Origin: Aureispira sp050633105
GTDB taxonomy: Bacteria; Bacteroidota; Bacteroidia; Chitinophagales; Saprospiraceae
Reading direction: 5' to 3'
Assembly (NCBI GenBank): GCA_050633105.1
Contig: JBOEFW010000053.1
Location: 1-64,000 of the forward strand
Length of the DNA stretch: 64,000 nucleotides
The position numbers and the translations under genes were made by a program. The notes under the pieces are model-generated. The model did no database searches, was not told the origin of the DNA, and was given only the letters and a program-made list of their open reading frames with translations. Positions 17,370 to 26,775 of the stretch are shown in pieces. How positions within the stretch are numbered: position 1 is the stretch's first letter; each line of letters starts with the position of its first letter.

Positions 17370-18125
17370 TTACTGCGCGTTCAAATCCCAATCATACATT
17401 TGGTAAGTCACCACGGCACTGTCTGAAATTGTGCTATCTGCGTACTGCTGGAAATAATCTACAATGTTATTCGCCCCTCCAAAATCAGCCGCATACCAAT
17501 CAAATACCTTAGAAACAGAAATACTGTCCATAGAAATGTAATTGTAATCGGTATTGTTAATAAAACTGTTGGTTGTACTGGTGTAGTATTGTTGAATATT
17601 TGCTTCTGTCCAAGCTTTGTTGAGCAATGGAGGGCAAGAAGCAGCAGCACAGTTGACAGCAAAATGTACTCTAGGCTCATTATAAGTAGCCAATAAACGC
17701 TCTTTTTCAATCTGGTCTAAGGTATAAGAAGAATCTCCTACCATAGCTAGGCGCTGTGTCCAGATCATTCCTCCCTCAATATCCAAAATACTGTTAACAG
17801 GATATTCTATCAGAATGTTATAAATGGTAAAGGCATTGTATAGGTTGATCCAGTAAGCCATTTTTTTATCATTAGACCAAGTTGTTTCTGGTTCATTTTC
17901 GGATAAGTAATCTAAATAATCCTTTAAGTCTGTTGTATCATCCAAAAAGGCCATATAATCAACATCTCCTACGGCATTAACATGTTGCGAAAGCATTGCA
18001 TCAAATGCCGCATGACTAAAAACTGGCTCTTCTATCTTATCTTCTACTTTATCTTCTGCCTTATCACATGCTCCCATAAAGCCCCCTGCTAAAATTAAGA
18101 GTATTCCTACAATAAATTTGTTCAT
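17370..18125 (-). CDS. DUF547 lipoprotein
   Basis: A 251-residue lipoprotein from the ATG at 18125. The frame is open further upstream, but this start gives a clean signal sequence (MNKFIVGILLILAGGFMGAC) ending in the lipobox MGAC. The DUF547 domain covers most of the rest: MAYWINLYNAFTIYNILIEY, SYTLDQIEKERLL, VHFAVNCAAASCPPLLNKAW and ISVSKVFDWYAADFG are typical. The conserved Asn-Cys/Ser-Cys-Pro-Pro motif suggests a thiol-protease-like or transglutaminase-like site, but the function of the family is not established. An acidic linker follows the lipidated cysteine. A small gene lies about 120 bases upstream on the same strand. Confidence 0.85.
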   Translation of the reverse strand: MNKFIVGILLILAGGFMGACDKAEDKVEDKIEEPVFSHAAFDAMLSQHVNAVGDVDYMAFLDDTTDLKDYLDYLSENEPETTWSNDKKMAYWINLYNAFTIYNILIEYPVNSILDIEGGMIWTQRLAMVGDSSYTLDQIEKERLLATYNEPRVHFAVNCAAASCPPLLNKAWTEANIQQYYTSTTNSFINNTDYNYISMDSISVSKVFDWYAADFGGANNIVDYFQQYADSTISDSAVVTYQMYDWDLNAQ

Positions 18126-18246
18126 AATAAACGATTGTTGTGTTGTGTATGATATAAATGTTCTTGCTTTCATTCTGGGGGGCTGCAACTGGAGGCCAAA
18201 AATCGCCCTCCAGAGGGAACAGAATGAAATGATAGCACAACAATTA

Positions 18247-18429
18247 TTATTCCTCTTCTTCTAAATCCGTTCTATCTTTTAATTTTTTATCTTCTACTTT
18301 GTCATTCAAAAACTCATTGAGTTGTTCTACAGAATAAGTGGAGATAATTTCTCCGAATTCATTGATACGAATGTCGAATCCTTTCAAATCTTCATGTGTT
18401 TTGGGCTTTTTATTACTTTTATCGCTCAT
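18247..18429 (-). CDS. Small hypothetical protein, 60 residues
   Basis: Highly charged small cytoplasmic protein with a Lys-rich front (MSDKSNKKPKTHEDLKGFDI), a central segment that looks folded (RINEFGEIISTYSVEQLNEF) and an acidic end (LEEEE). It is not recognised. The central Phe-Gly-Glu-Ile-Ile..Leu-Asn-Glu-Phe-Leu pattern and the good spacing to both neighbours on the same strand suggest a real gene rather than a chance frame. Confidence 0.6.
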   Translation of the reverse strand: MSDKSNKKPKTHEDLKGFDIRINEFGEIISTYSVEQLNEFLNDKVEDKKLKDRTDLEEEE

Positions 18430-18519
18430 GTTATTGGTTGTTTTGTTTTATTATTATAAAATAGGTAGCCGTCTCTACTACTAATGAAATGTCCTTAAAA
18501 TTAGTTCTTAGAAAGCAAG

Positions 18520-18556
18520 AAAAGGACACTCCAATTGCTTGGAATGCCCTTTTTTT
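18520..18556 (-). terminator. Terminator after the TerB-like gene
   Basis: AAAAGG (18520-18525) with ACTCCAA pairs with TTGGAATG and CCTTTT (18548-18553); two single mismatches interrupt the stem. It is 25-55 bases beyond the stop at 18577. The T run is clearer on the plus strand. Confidence 0.5.
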
Positions 18557-18576
18557 ATAGAAAGCTTCTTTATAAC

Positions 18577-19482
18577 TTAGTTTAAGCGTTTTTCTAGGCG
18601 AATTTGTGTGCGCTCTGCCTCTCCTCTTTCCATTCCAATCTTGTCAGCGAAAGAATAAATTTCATCTCTAGTCATCACCCCATTAGAGCGGATATAACAT
18701 TCTATGGTATAATCCTGAGCATAGCGCAAGAGTTCTTCTTGCTTCTCGTCTTTAAATTCAAACATTTGAGAGTATTCGTCTAGCTTCTGTTTTTCTTCAT
18801 CAGCAAACTCATTGTCTGTCAATGCTACAGCAGCTACAATCATAAACACATTTTCACGTGCTTCTTTATTTACCTCTTCACATTCAACTACAGAAATTGC
18901 TGGTGCACGCATCAAATCGCGTAAGCTACCTGTTTCGTCTGTAAGAAAGTCATCAAAGAATGCTTTTTCTGTTTTCTCAATCGTTCCATCAGCACGCGCC
19001 ATTTCTACCAACATTCTAGCCAAGATTTTCTTGTCATAAGCTTTAGTTAATGGTTGGCGACGGATCAATTTTTCAAACTCTGAAAATTCTGTTGCTAATC
19101 TCCAACGACCACCTTCATAGGTGATTTCTGTTGTGATTTTTTCAAAAGCACCTACAACAGCGCTTTCTTTATCTTTTCTAGAGTGTTTTATTCCATCGGT
19201 TCCTTGGCGTACCACTTCATTACCAGCCATAGAAATAGCCGTTCCAGCAAAACCACCTCCTACTGCTCTACGTAGAATTTGCAAAACAGAAGAGCGTAAA
19301 CGTCCTACCGCTGTATTCTTAATCATACGTGTAACACGCTCTTTTCCATCAGATGTATTGATGCGAATCAAGCCGATAGATTCAAAAACTTGAGTGTCTA
19401 CTTGAAATTTACAAAGGACTTTAGAGCCTTGAATTTTTTCTTCTAAGATGTAAGGTTTTATTGCCTCGTATGTGATCTCCAT
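18577..19482 (-). CDS. TerB-like domain protein
   Basis: A cytoplasmic protein of 301 residues. The C-terminal half is all-helical and TerB-like (about 150-285): KKILARMLVEMARADGTIEK, TEKAFFDDFL, NVFMIVAAVALTDNEFADEE and KQKLDEYSQMF. These repeat the Asp/Glu-bearing helix hairpins seen in tellurite-resistance TerB. The N-terminal part (about 1-140) has a Gly-rich hydrophobic patch (GGGFAGTAISMAGNEVVRQG) that could contact a membrane. TerB domains occur in stress and envelope-linked systems; no other ter genes are near. Function uncertain. Confidence 0.7.
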   Translation of the reverse strand: MEITYEAIKPYILEEKIQGSKVLCKFQVDTQVFESIGLIRINTSDGKERVTRMIKNTAVGRLRSSVLQILRRAVGGGFAGTAISMAGNEVVRQGTDGIKHSRKDKESAVVGAFEKITTEITYEGGRWRLATEFSEFEKLIRRQPLTKAYDKKILARMLVEMARADGTIEKTEKAFFDDFLTDETGSLRDLMRAPAISVVECEEVNKEARENVFMIVAAVALTDNEFADEEKQKLDEYSQMFEFKDEKQEELLRYAQDYTIECYIRSNGVMTRDEIYSFADKIGMERGEAERTQIRLEKRLN

Positions 19483-19599
19483 GATGTTATTATTTCTAGT
19501 GCGTTCTAACCGTTTTATTCCTTCGGTTAGGTGTTAATGCAAATTAAGATGTTTCTAAATGTAAGGAAAATACATTTAGTCCAAAAACAATTGATTGTT

Positions 19600-21135
19600 T
19601 TATTCAGGAGAAAAAGTCCCGTTTGTATTCAATTTAACCAATCCAAGCATGTCATTAGTTCCCAACCCAAATGTTCCAGTGAAAGCATACCCCGTTAACT
19701 TCGTCTGGCTTGTTCCTGTAACAGCTTCTGTAACAGGAATAACCGTTCCTGCATTTTCTTGTGTTGCAAATACACCACCGCCGCCAACTTCATTATATCC
19801 AAAGTAGTAGGGCCATCCTGTAACAATTTCAAAATTGTTATCCACTTTAATAATGCAGATATCATGTTCTACATTAACAATTTCTCTATAGGTAGCCGAT
19901 ATAATATAGCCATCTTCATCTGGTAGTTCTGCAATAGAAGCAGAAATATAAGGCTTATTACCATTTGCTGTTCCATTCACGTCTAAAAAAGTAATTTTAT
20001 TTCCATCAATAAGCTGAGCTATCCCTGCTTCATCAACTTGGAGCAAAACTAATTGTCCAGCTCCTATTATACTGTTTTCTTCTTCGACATGAGCCAAAAT
20101 TGTCACATGACCACTAGTAGGATTATAAACAGATTGTCCTCCTATAAAATTAGATGCTCCAGCTCCATTTTCATTTCCATGAAACCTAGGATTTGTTGGT
20201 TGCCCTGATGATTTGTTCATTAGTACAACTATTAAATCAGAATAGGGCTCAAAGTCAGATGTATTAGAAGCATAGTTTCTTTCAATCGTTCCACATATCA
20301 AATAGCCTTGTGGTAAGATTTGTACAGAAACACCAAAATCCTCCCCAATAAGACCACCTGTTATATCTAGAGTCGTCCAACTAATATCAAAATCTTCATC
20401 TAAGGCAATCGTATAAATATCAGAGCGATCACTAACTGCGTTATCGTTATTAGGTAGTGTTGCTTTATTGGGTACATTCGTAGTCATACCCGTCAGTATA
20501 TACTTTATTATTCCACTAGAACTATCAACTTTCATATCGGATACTTTCTCTGTAAAACTAGCTGCTGTAGTTTCGTTTAATTCTTCCCCAAGATCCTCAG
20601 AAGTATTAGTACCACGGTTTTTATTGATGACAGCTCCTGTCAAAGCATCAATTTGATACAAGACAATTTTCGTCTCTCCTCTTGTTCCAACAGAAGTAAT
20701 CGCATCAGCATACTGCACATAAGTTCTATTACAAGCCAATGTATACACTTCTCCACCAGGTAACTCAACTAGACGCACTCCCTCTTCATCAAATCTCAAA
20801 TAATCTCCTCTAAATCCACTACTAGCAGCAGATGCACCATCTTTGCGCCCAAAAGAGGAACTCCACATTTCATTCCCTAGAGAATCTGTTTTCACAACAA
20901 AAATATCTCGTTCATCTCCTTTGGTATAGGAATTTGTTGCTCCTAATAAAATATACCCACCGTCTGCTGTTCGCAACAAATCAGCGGCAGTTTGTGTCGC
21001 TACGTGCCCATAATATTTTACAAAGGCAGTGCTTTGATTAGGGGGCGAAATAGTATCTTTTTGACAACTACTAAATCCTATGATAGTAATTAATAACAAT
21101 ATAGCTGTCCCACTATTTTTTAAAATATTTTTCAT
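19600..21135 (-). CDS. Large lipoprotein, beta-propeller-like repeats
   Basis: A 511-residue lipoprotein: signal sequence MKNILKNSGTAILLLITIIG followed by the lipobox Phe-Ser-Ser-Cys. The mature part carries repeated blades of the form GGYILLGATNSYTKGDERDI, then VVKTDSLGNEMWS; similar units recur (QGYLICGTIERNY, EDGYIISATYREI, CIIKVDNNFEIVTGW). This pattern matches the delta-60/SBBP-like propeller repeats of Bacteroidota surface proteins. No catalytic residues stand out. It is downstream of an outer-membrane barrel gene on the same strand, with a 66-base gap to the stop of that gene, so co-transcription is likely. Confidence 0.75.
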   Translation of the reverse strand: MKNILKNSGTAILLLITIIGFSSCQKDTISPPNQSTAFVKYYGHVATQTAADLLRTADGGYILLGATNSYTKGDERDIFVVKTDSLGNEMWSSSFGRKDGASAASSGFRGDYLRFDEEGVRLVELPGGEVYTLACNRTYVQYADAITSVGTRGETKIVLYQIDALTGAVINKNRGTNTSEDLGEELNETTAASFTEKVSDMKVDSSSGIIKYILTGMTTNVPNKATLPNNDNAVSDRSDIYTIALDEDFDISWTTLDITGGLIGEDFGVSVQILPQGYLICGTIERNYASNTSDFEPYSDLIVVLMNKSSGQPTNPRFHGNENGAGASNFIGGQSVYNPTSGHVTILAHVEEENSIIGAGQLVLLQVDEAGIAQLIDGNKITFLDVNGTANGNKPYISASIAELPDEDGYIISATYREIVNVEHDICIIKVDNNFEIVTGWPYYFGYNEVGGGGVFATQENAGTVIPVTEAVTGTSQTKLTGYAFTGTFGLGTNDMLGLVKLNTNGTFSPE

Positions 21136-21201
21136 TGGTTTTCTTTTAATAAGAACGTTAAAGCGTTTTTTTAAGTCTAAGGATAAGAATACAACAAAGC
21201 T

Positions 21202-22671
21202 CTATTCATATTCTACTTCTACACGCACACGCTTATTTTTAATGTCCTCAATCTGGCGCTTTTTACCTTTAATGTATTCATCTCCTTTTGTTCTACCTTT
21301 TTGAATATCTTCAATTAAGGAAGGTTTTTCTAGCTGCATATCCTTTATGGCACTATTGAGCTCTCGCTTCAAATCTTCATCTGTTTCTTTTTTAATGTAA
21401 TTACGCTCGCGTTCCAGCCATTTATTATAACGATTGCCCATTACAATAGGATTGTATTGATGTTTCTTTCTAGGAACATAAAATGCCTTAATAAAGCCAA
21501 CTGTCAATGCAAAATTATCCATTCTGAAATCATTATCTACATGAGCAAAGTTGTACAATAACTCTGGGTTCACATAACGATTGTTAATATTTACTGCATT
21601 TAAGAACATTCGAGTATATCGAAAATCGGCAAAAAGAAAGTTACGTCCTAATCGAAACTTCATACCTGCACCTGCTACAAAAGAAAGATTAACCATTGTT
21701 CGCATTGATGGTAATGTACTATTAGTCGAACTGCTGTTATTAGTAATATTAATCGATCTAGTTGGAACGTTCTTTTCTCTCAAACCAATAGGTTCTGCGG
21801 TAGTTGTACGACTAATATCGTGTAACTCCGCATGAAGCAAAAAGTTAACAGCTCCTCCTGCATATACATAAGGTAAAAAACCTTTGAATTTAGTAATGTT
21901 ATAACGCAACATTAAGGGCACATCAATCCAGTATTGGTTCTCTTGAAAAGTCAAAGCAGAATAAGGTACAGGAGCACCTTGATAAGTTCCTAATGCATTG
22001 TTATCTACCTGTGTAGTAGGATTAATTGTCCCAACAGACATATATAAGGTATCCCCATACGCATAAGTACGGTAACCAAAGGTAGCATCCAATGTCAAAT
22101 CAAAATTATACAATAAGGGCAACTCAAAACCAACACTACCATTGATCCCAAATACATTTTGACGAAGGTAACCTTCATGATCAGCCACACCAGAAGTATT
22201 GTCTACTCCATAATTTTGTAGTTGTTCCACTAAGGTAAAATTTATACCTGCTCCAAAATACATAGAGAAAATAGGGCTGCGGCTGTAAGTATTGGAAAGA
22301 TAAATTAGATCATAAGATTCTTGTGATTCGCCTTCCATATCAGGTTCATACAAAGGGTCAATACGCAACATTTCTTGAAAAGAGCGGTCAGCAGCCCCAA
22401 TTTTGTTGCGATACAAATAACTTTCTGTAATTAACTCAAAAGCCTCTAAACGCTTTTCACTAGACATTGATTTAGGATCTTTAGCACAAGATTCTATAGA
22501 TTCTATTTGATCTAAATTTCCCTCTTCATACCAACGTTTGGCTTCATCTAAATTACAATTGTCACTTGAAGTTCCTTTACTTTTTTGAGCAGAAGCAGTA
22601 TAGGTTTGCGCTACTGTTAATAGGCAACAAAGAGCAATACAGCGGACTATAGAATCGTAGGATTTTATCAT
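21202..22671 (-). CDS. Outer-membrane beta-barrel protein with helical N-terminal domain
   Basis: A protein of 489 residues from ATG 22671; earlier in-frame Mets exist but this one gives a signal peptide ending near TASAQ. Residues about 35-120 form a TPR-like helical domain (NLDEAKRWYEEGNLDQIESI; AFELITESYLYRNKIGAAD; EMLRIDPLYEPD). The middle (about 135-405) is an 8-to-12-strand barrel of the PorT/OmpX style, with alternating aromatic strands (FSMYFGAGINFTLVEQL, GFELPLLYNFDLTLDATFGY). The C-terminal 80 residues are a charged helix (RERNYIKKETDEDLKRELNS) rather than a terminal strand. The mix of periplasmic helices and barrel suggests a scaffold for an envelope complex. It lies just downstream of the nSTAND-WD40 gene but has its own promoter. 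Confidence 0.75.
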   Translation of the reverse strand: MIKSYDSIVRCIALCCLLTVAQTYTASAQKSKGTSSDNCNLDEAKRWYEEGNLDQIESIESCAKDPKSMSSEKRLEAFELITESYLYRNKIGAADRSFQEMLRIDPLYEPDMEGESQESYDLIYLSNTYSRSPIFSMYFGAGINFTLVEQLQNYGVDNTSGVADHEGYLRQNVFGINGSVGFELPLLYNFDLTLDATFGYRTYAYGDTLYMSVGTINPTTQVDNNALGTYQGAPVPYSALTFQENQYWIDVPLMLRYNITKFKGFLPYVYAGGAVNFLLHAELHDISRTTTAEPIGLREKNVPTRSINITNNSSSTNSTLPSMRTMVNLSFVAGAGMKFRLGRNFLFADFRYTRMFLNAVNINNRYVNPELLYNFAHVDNDFRMDNFALTVGFIKAFYVPRKKHQYNPIVMGNRYNKWLERERNYIKKETDEDLKRELNSAIKDMQLEKPSLIEDIQKGRTKGDEYIKGKKRQIEDIKNKRVRVEVEYE

Positions 22672-22759
22672 AGTTTTTTTTGTAAACATCCGTGTTTTAG
22701 CGATAATAGTTTGCAGGAGAGCTTCTTCACGGACAGGAGTGATGTAAATTAGACCCACT

Positions 22760-22790
22760 CAAATATAAGATTAGTTGAGTAGTCCTGCAA
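22760..22790 (-). promoter_or_regulatory. Promoter of the outer-membrane barrel gene
   Basis: The minus strand has TTG (complement of 22788-22790), 20 bases, then TATATTTG (complement of 22760-22767), matching the Bacteroidota consensus. It lies about 90 bases before the ATG at 22671 and downstream of the nSTAND gene's terminator. Confidence 0.65.
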
Positions 22791-22852
22791 AGGGTGTAGC
22801 AATTAAAATCATTAAACTAACTAAAATTTAGAAGCCTCTATCTAAGGGACAA

Positions 22853-22893
22853 AAAAATAAGCCCAAGACTCATCAAAGAATCTTGGGCTTATT
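22853..22893 (-). terminator. Strong terminator of the nSTAND-WD40 gene
   Basis: AATAAGCCCAAGA (22856-22868) pairs perfectly with TCTTGGGCTTATT (22881-22893) around a 12-base loop. On the minus strand the stem is followed by a run of T. Confidence 0.88.
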
Positions 22894-22906
22894 AGGATAA
22901 TTCCTT

Positions 22907-25900
22907 TTAGAAATCGCCCTCTTCTAACTTACGAGCATCACGCATTTGCTCTACATTTTCTCCACAAGTAGAAAGCGGTGTACGGCGCCCGCCATCAGCG
23001 GTTTCGATGTATAATGTTTCTCCAGATGGATCATCTGTCCCTACATAGCGTTTCCAACTCTTATCACTCATGTTCTGACGGATAATATCGCAAATTTGAT
23101 CCGCATACAAGGTCATGTCTACTTCCCAGAGTTTCAAGTGTCCACTAGCAGTACCTGTGATTACTCTTGTTCCATCATTACTGAAAGCAACAGAAGTTAC
23201 CCAGTTATCATGATCTGCTAATTTGATTGGAATATATTTCGCGCCTAAGTAAGGGAATTCTTTTTCGTTACCATATCCTCTGTAATCTTCATTACGAATG
23301 GTCCAAAGGGTTGCTGATTTATCCAAACTACCAACAATCATCATGGTACCATCTTTGCTAAATTCTATATCAGAAATTTTAGAACCATGTTGCAAGAATT
23401 TTTCTGGCAAGTAAGTAGGATCAGCTTGTACTTTATTTAAATCCCAAATCATAAGCGTACCATCCTGATAACCAATAGTTACAAAACGACCTTGTGGGTT
23501 AAATTCTACTGCTGTAGCATGTTTATCACTCTGTGGGTCATTTAATAAAAATTCACGACGTTGGTTTTGAATGTTCCAAATCCAAACTTCAGAAGATTTA
23601 CCAACACCTGCAAGATACTTGCCTTCACTTGATACATCTAAAGAGGTAAGACGATAAGGTGTTTTTCCAATAATAGGAGAAGCAGAACCACTCATGTTGG
23701 TGTAATTAATTGCTGTTCCTCCAGAACCATCATCTCCTGCTGTAATCACTCCATCTCCTGTTGGAGTAAAGCGTAAAGCCCAAATGCGTTTTCCTTTGTG
23801 AGCATCTAATTCATTAACAATTTGACCAGTTTTTGCATCTGTAATCAAGACCTTGTCAGCATCACCTGCTCTGGCTAATAAATTACCGTCAGGGCTAATG
23901 TCTAAGGTTCTAGAAACACCTTTGTTACTAGATAAGATTTCAGGCTTATTGCTTTTATCATTTCTAGCACTTTTGCTTCCGTAAATACCAAAATCCCATT
24001 TCAACAATAAACCATCAGAACCTGCTGTATAGATTTTATTGTCTGTTGGAGAAACCTGAATACTACGGATTCGACCAACACGACTTTTACCATCTGGTGC
24101 TTGGTTCAATGTATTAAAGTTAGGATTATTTCTGTTTACATCTTCCAAACGGTTCAATGCCCGATAGACTGCTTCATAGATAAAGGCATCGTGTGGATCG
24201 CCAGCATTAGCAGAGTTCATATCATAAGCCTCTTTAGCTAAGGCTCCTTGGATATCTTCGTTTTCTTCTTTTGCAGATTTCACAGCAATAGTCTGTGCCA
24301 TAGAAAGCCCTTTGATCTGTACAGCAATTTGCTTTTGACGGATGGCTTCTTCTTTGGCTTTATTGGCAACAGCTGTTTGCGCGATAGCAATTTGCTCATT
24401 ACGCAAGGCTTGTTCTTTGGCGATTAAGGCTTCTTGCTCTTTACGCTTTGCAGTACGCTCAGCATCTTTTGCTTGACGAGCTCTTGCTTCTGCAACACGA
24501 GCAGCCTCCATAGCACTTAAATTCGCACGCTCTGCTTTGGATTTTTCTTCCATTGCTTTTTTCGCACTCATTCCTGCATAAAATTCTTGCTTATTGGCCT
24601 CTTCTTGACTTAATGCTGCCAAATAAGTTTGACGCTGAGATTCTCTAGCACTGTCAACTGCTTCTCGTTGACTTCTATTAGCATTGGCGGCTTCTAATAA
24701 AGCCCAAACCATCATTCCAATACAGAATAACACTACAAAAACACCAATGTAGGCCCAACGTTTACGGCGATCATCTTGTTTTGTTCCTGCTTCTTTAACA
24801 CGAGAAATTGCCGCTAAATGGTCTTCGTGACTTTTCTCTAAGAATTCAATAGACTTACCATAATCTACAGCAGTGTCCATATAACGCTTAGACCAGCCCT
24901 TGTTAGGAGGTAGACGCCAAGGGTTATCTTCATCAAACTCTTCTGGGTTATACCATTTGAGCCCCATTGTTAATTCTGGGTCTACCCAAAGGCCTCCTTT
25001 CCCATCATAATACATAGCAGCAGCAGCAGCTAAGCGCTTGTACATGTCTGCTGCTTCGACTTCTTCGTTGGCCCAAGTTTTTAAACGGGTCCAACGCTTA
25101 ATCAAACTATCATGAGCAATGCCCACTACGCTATCTTCATCAATTTCTGCAATTGGAGGTGCTTTCAAAAAACGACGGCCCGATTGGCTAAACGTATAAA
25201 TGACCAGTCGTACTTCACGCATGGAGCGCTCTGTAATATCCATCATTTCTCGTACCGTCACAGAGCGACTAGAAGCTGTTCCATCAGCTGCTTTTGTCAC
25301 CATTGCTCTAAAAATCCGCTCACAGATGATGCGTTTTTCTTCCGTATCTAAATCAGCATAAGCTTCTTCAGCATGGCGAGCCATAGCGCCTTTTATTGTT
25401 CCTATTGCTTTATAATGAGCAATACTGATTGGAACATCAGTATCTTCTTCTTTGCTGAGCCAATGGTTCCACATACGCAACATAGTATGTTGGAGCGTGG
25501 CTAGCTCATCTGTATTTTTTCCTAAATCATTGAGAATAGTTGTCACTACAATTTCTTCCATTTCTGGACGAACAGTAGTCACTCTTACCGCTCTATCATG
25601 GCGCAAAGGATTCAGAATAATGCGCTTAATTTCTTCTGGTTTAACACGAGGAATTAAAAATTGCCCATCGTTAATTGCTTCAGCCAAGCCTCTAAACTCT
25701 GCACAATCTCCAATATGATTAGAGCGCATCACCAATACTATGTATATGGGCGATTCTTTCTGACGACTAGCATTGAGCAGTAGGTTAACAAAAGTGGCCG
25801 CATCTTCTTCGTTGCGTTTATTTTTTTTGCTAAAATTAAAAATTTCCTCAAATTGATCGATAACGATCATTAAGTTTTCCCCACGATTGATTTCTGATTT

Positions 25901-26308
25901 CTTAAAGGCTTCTACAATTCCTAGACTTCCGTTGCGTAACATGCCTTCAATTTTGGCAGGGTAACTAGGGTCCATCATAGAATCACCATGCAACACATTT
26001 CGTTGTGCTAATTGGCGACTTAAGTTTTCGAGGGGGTTGTTTCCAGGAGTGCATGTAGCTATGCGCCAAGCTGATCCTGCCTGACCATTAAATCCCTCTT
26101 GTAATCGAGGAACAAGCATGGCGTTAACAAAAGAAGATTTACCGTTACCATTACTACCTACTACAGCCAAGAATCTATTGGAGCGCAACTTGCGCAACAG
26201 TTCGTCTAATTGACGTTCGCGCCCGAAATAAAAGGCACGTTCTGATTGCTCAAACGAGCGGAGGCCTGGGTAAGGGGCCTGAATGTTGAGAGTGTCTACT
26301 CCTTGCAT
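22907..26308 (-). CDS. nSTAND NTPase, single-pass membrane protein with WD40 propeller
   Basis: A signal-transduction ATPase of 1,133 residues. The N-terminus is an nSTAND1-type module: YPGLRSFEQSERAFYFGRE (13-31), Walker A GSNGNGKSS (51-59), Walker B LMIVIDQFEEIF (about 146-157), then the helical arm and winged-helix region (to about 420). After a basic patch (RRKR) comes one membrane helix (AYIGVFVVLFCIGMMVWALL, about 519-538). A long Ala/Glu/Lys/Arg coiled coil follows (about 545-690), then WD40 blades to about 1090 (LLLKWDFG, EVWIWNIQ, TLMIWDLN, ATLWTIRN, LKLWEVDM). The positive-inside rule puts the NTPase in the cytoplasm and the propeller in the periplasm. STAND proteins oligomerise on ligand binding; the ligand and output are unknown. 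Confidence 0.88.
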   Translation of the reverse strand: MQGVDTLNIQAPYPGLRSFEQSERAFYFGRERQLDELLRKLRSNRFLAVVGSNGNGKSSFVNAMLVPRLQEGFNGQAGSAWRIATCTPGNNPLENLSRQLAQRNVLHGDSMMDPSYPAKIEGMLRNGSLGIVEAFKKSEINRGENLMIVIDQFEEIFNFSKKNKRNEEDAATFVNLLLNASRQKESPIYIVLVMRSNHIGDCAEFRGLAEAINDGQFLIPRVKPEEIKRIILNPLRHDRAVRVTTVRPEMEEIVVTTILNDLGKNTDELATLQHTMLRMWNHWLSKEEDTDVPISIAHYKAIGTIKGAMARHAEEAYADLDTEEKRIICERIFRAMVTKAADGTASSRSVTVREMMDITERSMREVRLVIYTFSQSGRRFLKAPPIAEIDEDSVVGIAHDSLIKRWTRLKTWANEEVEAADMYKRLAAAAAMYYDGKGGLWVDPELTMGLKWYNPEEFDEDNPWRLPPNKGWSKRYMDTAVDYGKSIEFLEKSHEDHLAAISRVKEAGTKQDDRRKRWAYIGVFVVLFCIGMMVWALLEAANANRSQREAVDSARESQRQTYLAALSQEEANKQEFYAGMSAKKAMEEKSKAERANLSAMEAARVAEARARQAKDAERTAKRKEQEALIAKEQALRNEQIAIAQTAVANKAKEEAIRQKQIAVQIKGLSMAQTIAVKSAKEENEDIQGALAKEAYDMNSANAGDPHDAFIYEAVYRALNRLEDVNRNNPNFNTLNQAPDGKSRVGRIRSIQVSPTDNKIYTAGSDGLLLKWDFGIYGSKSARNDKSNKPEILSSNKGVSRTLDISPDGNLLARAGDADKVLITDAKTGQIVNELDAHKGKRIWALRFTPTGDGVITAGDDGSGGTAINYTNMSGSASPIIGKTPYRLTSLDVSSEGKYLAGVGKSSEVWIWNIQNQRREFLLNDPQSDKHATAVEFNPQGRFVTIGYQDGTLMIWDLNKVQADPTYLPEKFLQHGSKISDIEFSKDGTMMIVGSLDKSATLWTIRNEDYRGYGNEKEFPYLGAKYIPIKLADHDNWVTSVAFSNDGTRVITGTASGHLKLWEVDMTLYADQICDIIRQNMSDKSWKRYVGTDDPSGETLYIETADGGRRTPLSTCGENVEQMRDARKLEEGDF

Positions 26309-26775
26309 AGTGATCTTGTGTTAATAATTTGTGTGGGGTTACAAAAAACCTTATTGGCTACTCTACATCTCCTTTACTCAAATCGACTTGTAATATAGTA
26401 GAATTTATTGGCAAATAAAAACCTGTTTTTCTATAAAACTTAGTCATAACCCAAAAAGGCTTCTAAATATAGTAATAATTTCACAGTTTTTGAATTTTAC
26501 CAAAAAAATAATTTCTACTTTTTTGGACAATCCATCAATGATAAATCAATATACTTCTAACTATAAGACAGCATAACTATAACTTAGAAAACTTCTTCAA
26601 AGTGCAAAATATTGCACAGGGATACGATTATTAAGATACATATAATCTATGGTACTTCCTTGCATTATCCAAACAATCAATGGTTGTTTTTTATTGCGTT
26701 ACTTTATTTTATTTTTGCTCTCCTAAAGGTAAAGCCTTAATTTTATTTATTTTTATCCCCTTTATTAACAAAGGG
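26309..26775. other. 467-base AT-rich intergenic region with an inverted repeat
   Basis: It lies upstream of the nSTAND-WD40 gene and downstream of murA, both on the minus strand. The only clear element is GTGCAA-N4-TTGCAC at 26602-26617, a perfect 6-base-arm inverted repeat. No -7 box of the usual form is seen near the nSTAND start, and no clear murA terminator; an AT-rich stretch with a short AAGG/CCTT hairpin lies at 26724-26755. Confidence 0.4.
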
